From: Streptomyces sp. NBC_00483
GTDB taxonomy: Bacteria; Actinomycetota; Actinomycetes; Streptomycetales; Streptomycetaceae
Reading direction: 5' to 3'
Assembly: GCF_036013745.1 (NCBI RefSeq)
Contig: NZ_CP107880.1
Span: forward strand, 2,480,001-2,544,000
DNA length: 64,000 nucleotides
Numbering within the stretch: position 1 is the first letter of the stretch; each line of letters begins with the position of its first letter. Made by a program: the position numbers and the translations under genes. Under the pieces are notes generated by a model. The model searched no databases. It worked only from the letters and a program-made list of their open reading frames with translations, and was not told the origin of the DNA. Positions 44,766 through 54,072 of this stretch are shown here, piece by piece.

Positions 44766-46343
44766 TCAGCCCTTGCTGATCTCCCAGAACCGGAAGACGG
44801 TCGACGCGTCGAGGCAGTTCTCCAGGCCGTACACGTCGGACTTGGCGACGGCGTACTGCTTGGCCTGCCAGACCGGCAGGATGGGCAGCTGGTCGGCGAC
44901 GATGTTCTGCAGCTGCTCGTAGCGCGGGACCGTTCCGGAGCGGTCGCTCTGGGCGCCGGTCTCCGGGATGATCCTGCCGGTGATGGTGCTGTTGTCGTAG
45001 CGGTTGTCCAGGACGTTGCCCTTGCCGAAGAACGGCTGGGTGAAGTTGTCCGGGTCCGGGTAGTCGGGCACCCAGCCCTTGACGTAGACGCCGTACTTGC
45101 CGGACTTGATGTCCCGCTCGTACTGGGCGAATTCGACGGACTTCACGTCGGCGTCGAACAGGCCGCTCGCGTTGAGCTGCTTGGCGATGGTCTTCAACTC
45201 GGCGTCGGTGGCGGGGCCGTAGCGCGCGGGCGTGGACCAGAGCGTGAGCTTGACCGGCGTGTTGACGCCGTCGGCGCGCAGCGCGGCCGCCGCCCTGCTC
45301 TTCGAGGGGCGGGCCCCGTACTTGTCGAAGAAGGCGGTGTTGTGGCCGGTGATGCCCGCCGGAATGATCGAGTACAGCGACGTCGCGGTCTGGTCGTACA
45401 CGTCGTCGATGAGGGCGTCGCGGTCGATGAGGTAGGCCATCGCCTTGCGGACGCCGATCTTGCCCGCGACCGGGTCGTCCATGTTGAAGACGAGGTGCTG
45501 GACCTCGGCGCTCGTGCCCTCGATGACGTCCAGGTTCTTGGTGCCGGACTTCTCGATGTCGGCGACGTCCTTGGCGGCGAGACCGCGGTAGGCGAGGTCG
45601 AGATTCCCGGCGAGCAGCGACTTCTTCAGGCCCGCCTGGTCACCGTGGAAGAACTTCATGGTGACGCCCTGGTTCTTGACCTTGGCGGTGCCCTCGTACT
45701 TGGCGTTGACCGAGAAACCGGCCTGCTTCTTGCCGAAGGAGTCGAGCTTGTAGGGGCCCGAGCCGACGGCCTTGCCGTCGTTACGCAGCTTGTCCGCGGG
45801 GTACGCGGTGTGGTCGACGATCGATCCGGCGCCCGAGGCGATCTTGCTGGGGAAGGTCGCGTCGGCGGACTTGAGCCTGAAGGTGACGGTCCTGGCGTCC
45901 GGGGTCTCGACCTTGTCCAGCATCGGGAACATGATCGCGGGGCCGGCCTCGTCGTTGATCCGCATCATGCGGTCGAAGGAGAACTTGACGTCCTTCGACG
46001 TGAGCGCGTGACCATTGCTGAACTTCAGCCCCTCGCGCAGCGTGCACGTGTAGACCTTGGTCGCACTGTCGCTGAAGTGGCACTCCTTGGCGGCTTCCGG
46101 CTGCGGCTCGGTGCCTCCCTTGGGGAAGCTGAGCAGCGACTGGAAGACGTTGTTGAACAGCAGCCACGAGCCGGGGTCGTAGCCGGAGGCCGGGTCGGTG
46201 GCCTGGATGTCGTCGGACATTCCCATGACCACGGCGTTGCCGCCGTCGGCGGAGTCGCTCTCGTCAGAGCCACAGCCGGTCAGGAGTGCCGCGGCGAGTC
46301 CCGCGCCGAGGGGCATGACCAGCCACTGGTTGCGCATTCTCAC
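44766..46343 (-). CDS. ABC substrate-binding lipoprotein, family 5 (peptide/nickel type)
   Basis: 525 aa. Signal peptide with lipobox LLTGC near residue 25, then the SBP_bac_5 fold (CTLREGLKFSNGHALTSKDVKFSFDR, LVFNMDDPVAGKIGVRKAMAYLIDRD, VYVKGWVPDYPDPDNFTQPFFG). Binds oligopeptides or similar ligands outside the membrane. No permease or ATPase gene is adjacent; the only neighbour of this class is the next gene, a close paralogue. Confidence 0.9.
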   Translation of the reverse strand: MRMRNQWLVMPLGAGLAAALLTGCGSDESDSADGGNAVVMGMSDDIQATDPASGYDPGSWLLFNNVFQSLLSFPKGGTEPQPEAAKECHFSDSATKVYTCTLREGLKFSNGHALTSKDVKFSFDRMMRINDEAGPAIMFPMLDKVETPDARTVTFRLKSADATFPSKIASGAGSIVDHTAYPADKLRNDGKAVGSGPYKLDSFGKKQAGFSVNAKYEGTAKVKNQGVTMKFFHGDQAGLKKSLLAGNLDLAYRGLAAKDVADIEKSGTKNLDVIEGTSAEVQHLVFNMDDPVAGKIGVRKAMAYLIDRDALIDDVYDQTATSLYSIIPAGITGHNTAFFDKYGARPSKSRAAAALRADGVNTPVKLTLWSTPARYGPATDAELKTIAKQLNASGLFDADVKSVEFAQYERDIKSGKYGVYVKGWVPDYPDPDNFTQPFFGKGNVLDNRYDNSTITGRIIPETGAQSDRSGTVPRYEQLQNIVADQLPILPVWQAKQYAVAKSDVYGLENCLDASTVFRFWEISKG

Positions 46344-46413
46344 GTACGTGCCTTGTCGTCGGTCGAGCGGACGGGCTGGGGCCGGCCGCCAGTGGACCGG
46401 CCCCGGGGTGGGC

Positions 46414-48021
46414 TCAGCCGCTGACGCCGCGGCCCAGCTCCCACAGCTGGAGGATCGAGGAGGCGGACAGCGCCCACTCCACCCCGGTGATGTCGTCGCG
46501 GGCGGCGACGTACTGCTTGCCCTGCCACAGCGGGAGGACGGGCACGTCGTCGGCGACGAGGTTCTGGATCTGCTGGATGGGCTTGGACGCGGTGAGCCGG
46601 TCGGCCTCGCGGCGCTCGGCCGGGATCAGGTCACCGCGGATGCTGCTGTTGGTGTACGGGGACGCCAGGAAGTTGTCCTTGTCGAGGAACGGCGCGAGGA
46701 AGTTGTCGGCGTCCGGGAAGTCGGGGAACCAGCCGAGGCCGTAGACGTCGTACTTCCCCTTGAGCTGGGCGTCGCGGTAGGTGTCCCAGACGTCGCCCTT
46801 GATGTCGACGTGGAACAGGCCGCTGGCGTTCAGCTGCTTCTGAAGGACCTCGAACTCCTTCTTGGTGGCCGGCCCGTAGTGGTCGCTCGTGTAGTGCAGC
46901 GTGAGCTTGACGGGCGTGCTGATGCCGGCCTGCTGCAGGATCGATGCGGCCTTGGTCCTGCTCGGGTTGCCGTACTTGTTGAAGAACGAGTTCTGGTGGC
47001 CCGTGATGCCGCTGGGCACGAGCGAGTACAGCGGCTCGGCGCCGTTGCCGTACACGTCGGAGGCGATCTCGCCGCGGTCCACGAGCTGCGCCATGGCCTG
47101 CCGGACGGCCTTGTCCCTGACGGTGGTCGCCTTGGTGTCGAAGCCGAGGTAGCGGATCTCCATGCCGGGCATCTCGACCAGGTTGACGTTCTTGGGCGCG
47201 CTGTCGGAGTACTTCTTGATCTGCTCCGGCGACATGGTGCGCGTCATCATGTCGATGTTGCCCTTTTCCAGCGCCTTGCCCATGGCGCCGGCGCTGGTGA
47301 AGGAGTCCAGCTCCACCTTGTCGTTCTTCGGCTTCAACTGACCCTTGTAGTTGGGGTTCTTGGTGAAGACGGTCCTGACGACGGCGTCGTTCTTGACGGT
47401 GGCCTTCAGGGTGTACGGGCCGGAGCCGTTCACCTCGAAGCCCTTGCGCAGCTTGTTCTTCGGGTACTCGTCGGGGTCGACGATGCCGGCGGAGGGCGTG
47501 GCCAGCTTGTACGGGAACGTGGCGTCCGGGGACTTGAGGTGGAAGATGACCTCGCGGTCGCCCTGCGTCTCGATGGTGTCGATCGAGGAGAGCAGACCGT
47601 AGGAGCCGCTGTCGCTCTTGATGTTCCTGACGCGGTCGATGGAGTACTTCACATCGGCCGCGGTGATCGGCTTGCCGTCGGCGAACTTGAGGTCCTTGCG
47701 CAGCTTGCAGGCGTAGCGCTCGCTGCCGCTGTCGGAGAATATGCAGCTCTGCGCGGCCTCGGGCACGGGTTCGCCGCTGCCGCTGCGCGGCATCGCCATG
47801 AGCGTCTGCACGGTCTGGCGCAGCACGTTCCAGGACCCGGTGTCGTAGGCGTACGCCGGGTCGAACGGCGCGGGTACCTTCCCGGAGGCGATGAACCGGT
47901 CCGTGGTGCCGACCTTGATCGCATCGCCGCCCGCGTCCCCGCTGTCGGAGCCGCCGCACGCGGCGAGCACGGGGGCAAGCAGGCCGATGACGACCGGCAG
48001 CACCAAAGTCTTGCGGTTCAT
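46414..48021 (-). CDS. ABC substrate-binding lipoprotein, family 5, paralogue
   Basis: 535 aa. Lipobox VLAAC near residue 22. Same SBP_bac_5 layout as the next gene (CKLRKDLKFADGKPITAADVKYSIDRV, RDKAVRQAMAQLVDRGE, VYGLGWFPDFPDADNFLAPF). The two share order and many blocks, so they arose by tandem duplication. They are 70 bases apart and may be cotranscribed. Confidence 0.9.
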   Translation of the reverse strand: MNRKTLVLPVVIGLLAPVLAACGGSDSGDAGGDAIKVGTTDRFIASGKVPAPFDPAYAYDTGSWNVLRQTVQTLMAMPRSGSGEPVPEAAQSCIFSDSGSERYACKLRKDLKFADGKPITAADVKYSIDRVRNIKSDSGSYGLLSSIDTIETQGDREVIFHLKSPDATFPYKLATPSAGIVDPDEYPKNKLRKGFEVNGSGPYTLKATVKNDAVVRTVFTKNPNYKGQLKPKNDKVELDSFTSAGAMGKALEKGNIDMMTRTMSPEQIKKYSDSAPKNVNLVEMPGMEIRYLGFDTKATTVRDKAVRQAMAQLVDRGEIASDVYGNGAEPLYSLVPSGITGHQNSFFNKYGNPSRTKAASILQQAGISTPVKLTLHYTSDHYGPATKKEFEVLQKQLNASGLFHVDIKGDVWDTYRDAQLKGKYDVYGLGWFPDFPDADNFLAPFLDKDNFLASPYTNSSIRGDLIPAERREADRLTASKPIQQIQNLVADDVPVLPLWQGKQYVAARDDITGVEWALSASSILQLWELGRGVSG

Positions 48022-48378
48022 GCTCGAAGTTCTCCAGAGCTGTTGAACCCGCCGGCCCGGCGAAAGGGGTGGGACGCGTGGGCGACGGGAGGGTACGGCG
48101 ATGTTCTCGCGACGACATTAATGGGCGTGCCGCCACGGTTCGCGGGCGCGGGATCCGACCTTTCATCACGCTGTGGAATCAGGCGTGGACGCACCGAAAA
48201 CACCTCAGGAGGAAGGTTCGTCGCATGGGGTGGCCAATCGGGACACAAGGGCACCGCCCGCCGCACGGAAAGCGGTCGCGCAGCATGCACCCGGCAAGCT
48301 GTCGACCCCCGGGCGAGTGGGAAAGGTCACACACGCAACGAGCCTGTCGTACGCACAGATTCAGCCACCCCGCGGACT
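48022..48378. other. Gene-free spacer upstream of the paralogous lipoprotein gene
   Basis: 357 bases with lower codon bias than its surroundings. It should hold the promoter of the two lipoprotein genes. On the plus strand an ATG at 48225 has AGGAGGAAGG upstream and opens a 55-codon frame (MGWPIGTQGHRPPHGKRS...) that runs 14 bases into the HAD gene, but GC bias and composition do not support coding. No hairpin is clear. Confidence 0.55.
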
Positions 48379-49074
48379 TCAGGACGTCATGAGCCCCTGC
48401 AGGAAAGGCACGTTGACGTGTTCCAGGGAGCGGACGACGGTGCGCCGGGGCGCGGGCTCGATCGGCGACACGGACGGCACGGCGACGACCTGGCAGCCCG
48501 CCGCCTCGGCCGAGGTGACGCCGGTGGCGGTGTCCTCGATGACGGCGCAGCGGGCGGGCTCGGCGCCGAGGCCCGCGGCCGCGAGGAGGTACGGGTCGGG
48601 GTGCGGCTTGGTCCGTGAGACCTCGTCACCGGCGATGGTGAGGCGGAAGTTGGCCGGTCCGAGCGAGTCCAGGACGCGGTCGATGATGCGCCGGTGGGAG
48701 GCGGAGACGAGCGCCGCCGGCACGTCGTGCGCGGCGAGTTCGGCGAGGAGTCTCGCGGCCCCCGGCATCAGCGGCAGGGAGCTGCTGATGCGCTTCTCGA
48801 AGCCGTCGTTGAGCAGCACGGTCAGCTCGGGCAGGGTGATGTCCGCGCCGGTGGCCTCGATGAGGAAGCCGGCGCTGCGGGTCATGGGCCCGCCGACGAC
48901 GACATGGCGCCAGGAGTCGTGGAGGGCGTGGCCGAGTTCGGCGAAGACGGCCACCTCGGCGTCCCACCAGAATCCCTCGGTGTCGACGAGTGTTCCGTCC
49001 ATGTCGAGGAGCACGGCCTGAAGCGTGGAGCCTTCGGCCGTTCGGGTACCGAGTGCGGGGACCGTACTGGTCAT
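48379..49074 (-). CDS. HAD-superfamily phosphatase, subfamily IA
   Basis: 231 aa from ATG 49074 (GGAGGTG upstream). Motif I LLDMDGTLVDTEG with two Asp, motif II ALVSASHRR (Ser), motif III Lys in RTKPHPDPY and motif IV VIEDTATG. Beta-phosphoglucomutase/phosphatase-like. It lies 98 bases after metH in the same direction and may be coexpressed; the substrate is unknown. Confidence 0.9.
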   Translation of the reverse strand: MTSTVPALGTRTAEGSTLQAVLLDMDGTLVDTEGFWWDAEVAVFAELGHALHDSWRHVVVGGPMTRSAGFLIEATGADITLPELTVLLNDGFEKRISSSLPLMPGAARLLAELAAHDVPAALVSASHRRIIDRVLDSLGPANFRLTIAGDEVSRTKPHPDPYLLAAAGLGAEPARCAVIEDTATGVTSAEAAGCQVVAVPSVSPIEPAPRRTVVRSLEHVNVPFLQGLMTS

Positions 49075-49172
49075 CCGTACACCTCCATGAGGGACGAAGA
49101 GGCCGGTTGCCCCCTTTCGAACACAAGGGCAACCGGCCTGCGCTGGACCGACCAGTGTACGACCGGTCTGGA

Positions 49173-52100
49173 TTACCGCGCGTTGAAGTACTTCGCCTCG
49201 GGGTGGTGGATGACGATCGCGTCCGTGGACTGCTCGGGGTGGAGCTGGAACTCCTCGCTGAGCTGGACGCCGATCCGCTCCGGCTCCAGGAGTTCCGCGA
49301 TCTTCGCGCGGTCCTCCAGGTTCGGGCAGGCGCCGTAGCCGAGGGAGAAGCGGGCGCCCCGGTACTTCAGGGCGAACATGTCCTCCATCTCGGCCGGGTC
49401 CTCGCCGGCGAAGCCCAGCTCGGCTCGGGTCCGGGCGTGCCAGTACTCGGCGAGGGCCTCCGCCAACTGCACGGACAGACCGTGCAGTTCGAGGTAGTCG
49501 CGGTAGGAGTCGGACGCGAACAGCTTCGCCGTCTCCTCGCCGATCCGCGAGCCGACCGTGACGACCTGGAGGCCGACCACGTCCGTCTCGCCGGACTCCT
49601 CCGGGCGGAAGTAGTCCGCGAGACACAGGCGGCGGCCGCGGCGCTGGCGCGGGAAGGTGAACCGGGTCCGCTCGTTGCCCGCGTCGTCCAGGATGATCAG
49701 GTCCTCGCCCTTGGACACGCACGGGAAGTAGCCGTGCACGACGGCCGCTTCGAGCATGTTGTCCGTGTGCAGCTTGTCGAGCCAGCCGCGAAGCCGCGGC
49801 CTGCCCTCGGACTCCACCAGCTCCTCGTACGAGGGTCCGTCGCCGGTGCGCGCCTGGCGCAGGCCCCACTGGCCCTTGAAGAGGGCGCCCTCGTCGAGCC
49901 AGGACGCGTACTCCTTGAGCTGGATGCCCTTGATGACGCGGGTGCCCCGGAACGGCGGCTCGGGGACCGGGTTGTCGACGGCGACGTCGGAGCGCACGGG
50001 GCCCTCGTCGGGCGTCTCCTCGACCACCACATCGCGCTTCGGGACACGGCGCTGCTTCAGCTCCGGCAGGGTCGCGCCGGGCACGCCGCGCTTGACCGCG
50101 ATGAGCGCGTCCATCAGGCGCAGGCCCTCGAACGCGTCGCGGGCGTAGCGGACTTCGCCCTCGTAGATCTCGTGCAGGTCCTGCTCGACGTACGCGCGGG
50201 TGAGGGCGGCGCCGCCGAGGATCACCGGGAAGTCGGCGGCCATCTTGCGCTGGTTGAGCTCCTCCAGGTTCTCCTTCATGATCACGGTCGACTTGACCAG
50301 GAGACCCGACATGCCGATGACGTCGGCCCGGTGCTCGGCGGCCGCGTCGAGGATCGCGGAGACGGGCTGCTTGATGCCCAGGTTGACCACGTTGTAGCCG
50401 TTGTTGGACAGGATGATGTCGACGAGGTTCTTGCCGATGTCATGGACGTCGCCGCGCACGGTGGCGAGCACGATGGTGCCCTTGCCCTCCGAGTCGGACT
50501 TCTCCATGTGCGGCTCCAGGTAGGCCACCGCGTTCTTCATGACCTCGGCGGACTGGAGCACGAACGGCAGTTGCATCTGGCCGGATCCGAACAGTTCGCC
50601 GACGACCTTCATGCCCTCCAGGAGGGTGTCGTTGACGATGTCCAGGGCGGGCCGGGTCTGCAGTGCGTCTTCGAGGTCGGCCTCCAGGCCGTTCTTCTCG
50701 CCGTCGATGATGCGCCGCTGCAGGCGCTCCTCCAGCGGCAGCGCCGCCAGTTCCTCGGCCCTGCCGGCCTTGAGGGACTTCGTGGTGGCGCCCTCGAAGA
50801 GCGCCATCAGCTTCTGCAGCGGGTCGTAGCCCTCCGCGCGGCGGTCGTGGATCAGGTCGAGGGCGGTCTGCACCTGCTCCTCGTCGAACCGCGCGATCGG
50901 CAGGATCTTGGAGGCGTGCACGATCGCCGAGTCCAGGCCCGCCTTCACGCACTCGTCGAGGAAGACCGAGTTGAGGAGGATGCGGGCGGCCGGGTTGAGG
51001 CCGAACGAGATGTTCGACAGACCCAGCGTCGTCTGGACGTCCGGGTGGCGGCGCTTGAGTTCACGGATCGCCTCGATGGTGGCGATGCCGTCTCCCCGGG
51101 ACTCCTCCTGACCGGTGCAGATCGTGAACGTCAGGCAGTCGATGAGGATGTCGGACTCGAGGATGCCCCAGTTCCCGGTGAGGTCGTCGATCAGCCGCTC
51201 GGCGATCTGGACCTTGTGCTCGGGGGTGCGGGCCTGGCCCTCCTCGTCGATGGTCAGCGCGATCAGCGCGGCGCCGTGCTCCTGGGCCAGCTTGGTGACC
51301 TTCGCGAAGCGGGACTCGGGGCCGTCCCCGTCCTCGTAGTTCACGGAGTTGATGACCGCGCGGCCACCGAGCTTCTCCAGGCCGGCCCGGATCACCGGGA
51401 CCTCGGTCGAGTCCAGCACGATCGGCAGCGTCGAGGCGGTGGCGAAGCGGCCGGCCAGCTCCTGCATGTCGGCGACGCCGTCGCGGCCCACGTAGTCGAC
51501 GCACAGGTCGAGCATGTGCGCGCCCTCGCGGATCTGGTCGCGGGCCATCTCCACGCAGTCGTCCCAGCGGGCCTCGAGCATGGCCTCGCGGAACTTCTTC
51601 GAGCCGTTGGCGTTGGTGCGCTCACCGATCGCCATGTACGCGGTGTCCTGACGGAACGGCACCGTCTGGTAGAGCGAGGCGGCGCCCGGCTCGGGCTGCG
51701 GGCTGCGGGGCGTCGGCTCGGTGCCGCGGACGCGCTCGACGACCTGGCGCAGGTGCTCGGGCGTCGAGCCGCAGCAGCCGCCGATCAGCTGGAGGCCGAA
51801 GTCGCGGACGAACGTCTCGTGGGCGTCGGCCATCTCCGGCGGGGTCAGCGGGAAGTGCGCGCCGTCGCTCGTGAGGACGGGCAGGCCGGCGTTCGGCATG
51901 CACATCAGCGGCGTCGTCGAGTGGCGGGCGAGATAGCGCAGGTGCTCGCTCATCTCGGCGGGGCCCGTGGAGCAGTTGAGGCCGATGAGGTCGATGCCGA
52001 GCGGTTCGAGGGCGGTGAGCGCGGCGCCGATCTCCGAGCCGAGCAGCATCACGCCGGTCGTCTCGAAGGCGAGCGAGCACACCAGCGGGACCGAGACACC

Positions 52101-52682
52101 GAGCGCGTCCATCGCCCGACGGGCGCCGATGAGGCTGGACTTCGTCTGCAGCAGGTCCTGCGTGGTCTCGACGATCAGCGCGTCGGCGCCGCCCGCGAGC
52201 AGGCCCTCGGCGTTCTTCTGGTAGCCGTCGCGGATCGTGGCGTAGTCGATGTGACCGAGCGAGGGCAGCTTGGTGCCGGGGCCGATGGAGCCGAGCACCC
52301 AGCGCTGCCGGCCGTCCTTGGCCGCGAACTCGTCGGCGACCTCGCGGGCGAGGCGGGCGCCCGACTCGGACAGCTCGTGGATGCGGTGGGCGATGTCGTA
52401 CTCGGTGGCGGCCGTGTGGTTCGCGCCGAAGGTGTTCGTCTCGACGCAGTCCACGCCCACGGCGTAGTACTCCTCGTGCACGGAGCGCACGATGTCGGGC
52501 CGGGTCAGGTTGAGGATCTCGTTGCAGCCCTCGAGGTTCTCGAAGTCCTCGAGGGTCGGGTCCTGCGCCTGCAGCATGGTGCCCATCGCTCCGTCGGCCA
52601 CCACGACGCGGGTGGCGAGGGCTTCTCGGAGGGCGTCCACACGGGCGCGGGGATCGGATGCGGGCGTTGGCAACGAGGCCAT
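49173..52682 (-). CDS. metH: Cobalamin-dependent methionine synthase MetH
   Basis: 1169 aa from ATG 52682 (GGGAG upstream). N-terminal homocysteine domain (VVVADGAMGTMLQAQ) with zinc cysteines in GLNCSTGPAEM and GGCCGSTPEHL; pterin domain (YMAIGERTNANGSKKFREAM); cobalamin cap and Rossmann domain with the B12-ligand His in VRGDVHDIGKNLVDII; C-terminal S-adenosylmethionine activation domain (EFQLHPEQSTDAIVIHHPEAKYFNA). Transfers methyl from methyl-tetrahydrofolate to homocysteine. The 5' region can form a stem near the ribosome site. Confidence 0.97.
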   Translation of the reverse strand: MASLPTPASDPRARVDALREALATRVVVADGAMGTMLQAQDPTLEDFENLEGCNEILNLTRPDIVRSVHEEYYAVGVDCVETNTFGANHTAATEYDIAHRIHELSESGARLAREVADEFAAKDGRQRWVLGSIGPGTKLPSLGHIDYATIRDGYQKNAEGLLAGGADALIVETTQDLLQTKSSLIGARRAMDALGVSVPLVCSLAFETTGVMLLGSEIGAALTALEPLGIDLIGLNCSTGPAEMSEHLRYLARHSTTPLMCMPNAGLPVLTSDGAHFPLTPPEMADAHETFVRDFGLQLIGGCCGSTPEHLRQVVERVRGTEPTPRSPQPEPGAASLYQTVPFRQDTAYMAIGERTNANGSKKFREAMLEARWDDCVEMARDQIREGAHMLDLCVDYVGRDGVADMQELAGRFATASTLPIVLDSTEVPVIRAGLEKLGGRAVINSVNYEDGDGPESRFAKVTKLAQEHGAALIALTIDEEGQARTPEHKVQIAERLIDDLTGNWGILESDILIDCLTFTICTGQEESRGDGIATIEAIRELKRRHPDVQTTLGLSNISFGLNPAARILLNSVFLDECVKAGLDSAIVHASKILPIARFDEEQVQTALDLIHDRRAEGYDPLQKLMALFEGATTKSLKAGRAEELAALPLEERLQRRIIDGEKNGLEADLEDALQTRPALDIVNDTLLEGMKVVGELFGSGQMQLPFVLQSAEVMKNAVAYLEPHMEKSDSEGKGTIVLATVRGDVHDIGKNLVDIILSNNGYNVVNLGIKQPVSAILDAAAEHRADVIGMSGLLVKSTVIMKENLEELNQRKMAADFPVILGGAALTRAYVEQDLHEIYEGEVRYARDAFEGLRLMDALIAVKRGVPGATLPELKQRRVPKRDVVVEETPDEGPVRSDVAVDNPVPEPPFRGTRVIKGIQLKEYASWLDEGALFKGQWGLRQARTGDGPSYEELVESEGRPRLRGWLDKLHTDNMLEAAVVHGYFPCVSKGEDLIILDDAGNERTRFTFPRQRRGRRLCLADYFRPEESGETDVVGLQVVTVGSRIGEETAKLFASDSYRDYLELHGLSVQLAEALAEYWHARTRAELGFAGEDPAEMEDMFALKYRGARFSLGYGACPNLEDRAKIAELLEPERIGVQLSEEFQLHPEQSTDAIVIHHPEAKYFNAR

Positions 52683-52887
52683 GAAAGTTCTCCCAGAGGT
52701 GCGACGGCTGTCGGCTTTGCGGCTCCACTCCCGGAGGCGCACCCGGTCAGGGTAACGGGGACGATGGTCCCGTCGCGGGGACGTCCACAAGCCGGAACGG
52801 CGTGCGCGTGTCGTGGCCGGAAGCATCCGATGGAAATATTGGCGCACGCCGCGCTCGCCGGAGGTCGGCAACGACCGATACTGTTCA

Positions 52888-52899
52888 GCATTGCCGAAC
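52888..52899. promoter_or_regulatory. Candidate GylR operator upstream of gylR
   Basis: GCATTGCCGAAC, 64 bases before the gylR start. The same 12-mer with one change (GCATTGTCGAAC) lies upstream of glpF at 53923-53934, so it is a probable binding site of the IclR-family regulator GylR, giving autoregulation. Confidence 0.65.
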
Positions 52900-52962
52900 G
52901 TTGCTTGGCGACTCCAGCCAGCGACCTGCCAGCGAGAAGAACCGAGGGAGGAAGGGACTGCG

Positions 52963-53736
52963 ATGGCACGCAACATCCAGTCGCTCGAACGGGCCGCGGC
53001 CATGCTCCGGTTGCTCGCGGGCGGCGAGCGGCGGCTCGGCCTCTCGGACATCGCCGCCGCGCTCGGCCTCGCCAAGGGCACGGCACACGGCATCCTGCGC
53101 ACCTTGCAGGCCGAGGGTTTCGTGGAGCAGGACTCCGCCTCGGGGCGCTACCAGTTGGGCGCCGAGCTGCTGCGCCTGGGCAACAGCTACCTGGACGTGC
53201 ACGAGCTGCGGGCGCGCGCCCTGGTGTGGACGGACGACCTGGCCCGCTCCAGCGGCGAGGCGGTCTACCTCGGCGTGCTGCACCAGCAGGGCGTGCTGAT
53301 CGTGCACCACGTCTTCCGGCCCGACGACAGCCGGCAGGTCCTTGAGGTGGGCGCGATGCACCCGCTGCACTCCACGGCCCTGGGCAAGGTGCTCTCCGCG
53401 TACGACCCGGTGGCGCACAGCGAGGCCCTGGAGGCCGAGCGCAAGGACTTCACGGCGCGCACGGTGTGCGACTCCGCCGACCTGGAGGCGGTGTTCGATC
53501 TCACCCGTGCGCGCGGGTACGCCGCCGACGTCGAGGAGACCTGGGAGGGCGTGGCCTCGGTCGCGGCCCCGATCCACGACCGGCACCGGATGCCGGTGGG
53601 CGCGGTGGGCATCACTGGTGCGGTGGAGCGCGTCTGCAAGGACGGTGAGCCGGGGGCGCTGCGCCCCGAGCTGATCGCGGCCGTCCGCGACTGCGCCCGC
53701 GCCGTCTCCCGCGATCTGGGCGCCAGCCGCTTCTGA
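52963..53736 (+). CDS. gylR: Glycerol operon regulator GylR (IclR family)
   Basis: 257 aa from ATG 52963 (GAGGGAGGAAGGG upstream). N-terminal winged HTH (RNIQSLERAAAMLRLLA; LSDIAAALGLAKGTAHGILRTL) and IclR effector domain (GRYQLGAELLRLGNSYLDVHEL, GAMHPLHSTALGKVLSA, GYAADVEETWEGVASVAAPI). Represses the glp genes without glycerol 3-phosphate in S. coelicolor. Directly upstream of glpF-glpK-glpD, same strand. Confidence 0.95.
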   Translation: MARNIQSLERAAAMLRLLAGGERRLGLSDIAAALGLAKGTAHGILRTLQAEGFVEQDSASGRYQLGAELLRLGNSYLDVHELRARALVWTDDLARSSGEAVYLGVLHQQGVLIVHHVFRPDDSRQVLEVGAMHPLHSTALGKVLSAYDPVAHSEALEAERKDFTARTVCDSADLEAVFDLTRARGYAADVEETWEGVASVAAPIHDRHRMPVGAVGITGAVERVCKDGEPGALRPELIAAVRDCARAVSRDLGASRF

Positions 53737-54072
53737 GGCGCGCCGACCGGGGCTCAAGGTGCAGGCCGCACCGATCCGAGTGACCATCGTTGAACGCCCC
53801 ACCGGCCTGTCGCCCCACAACGGCGGGCCGATCACCGCAGGCGATCAATAACGATCGCGCAATCGATAAAAGATCCCTTGACGAGCCAAGACCCGCAGAG
53901 CGAGACTCGCGTCCATCGGTCGGCATTGTCGAACACCTACCGGCAATACGCGTTAGAGTGTGAACAGGCCAGACCGGACCCGACCCTCGCCTGAGGGCTC
54001 GGACCACCGGAAAGGGACCCGGGAGGTTCGTTACTCGGGTTTTCCCCTGGACGAAGGACAAAGGAGTCGCGG
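53737..54072. promoter_or_regulatory. gyl operon promoter region with GylR-type motif
   Basis: 336 bases without a gene. GCATTGTCGAAC at 53923-53934 is followed by ACCTACCGGCAATA, giving an imperfect palindrome with ATTG and CAAT arms. Low GC for the window at about 53830-53870 (CAATAACGATCGCGCAATCG). It should hold the catabolite-repressed glpF promoter; no hairpin terminator for gylR is clear. Confidence 0.7.

Noticed and set aside
48225-48392. 55-codon ORF with an upstream AGGAGG
   Set aside because: Spacing is long, composition is Arg/His/Pro-rich and lacks the codon bias of the window; it also runs into the convergent HAD gene.
48990-53345. 1451-codon open frame opposite metH
   Set aside because: Mirror of MetH in a complementary frame; no signal, domain or ribosome site.
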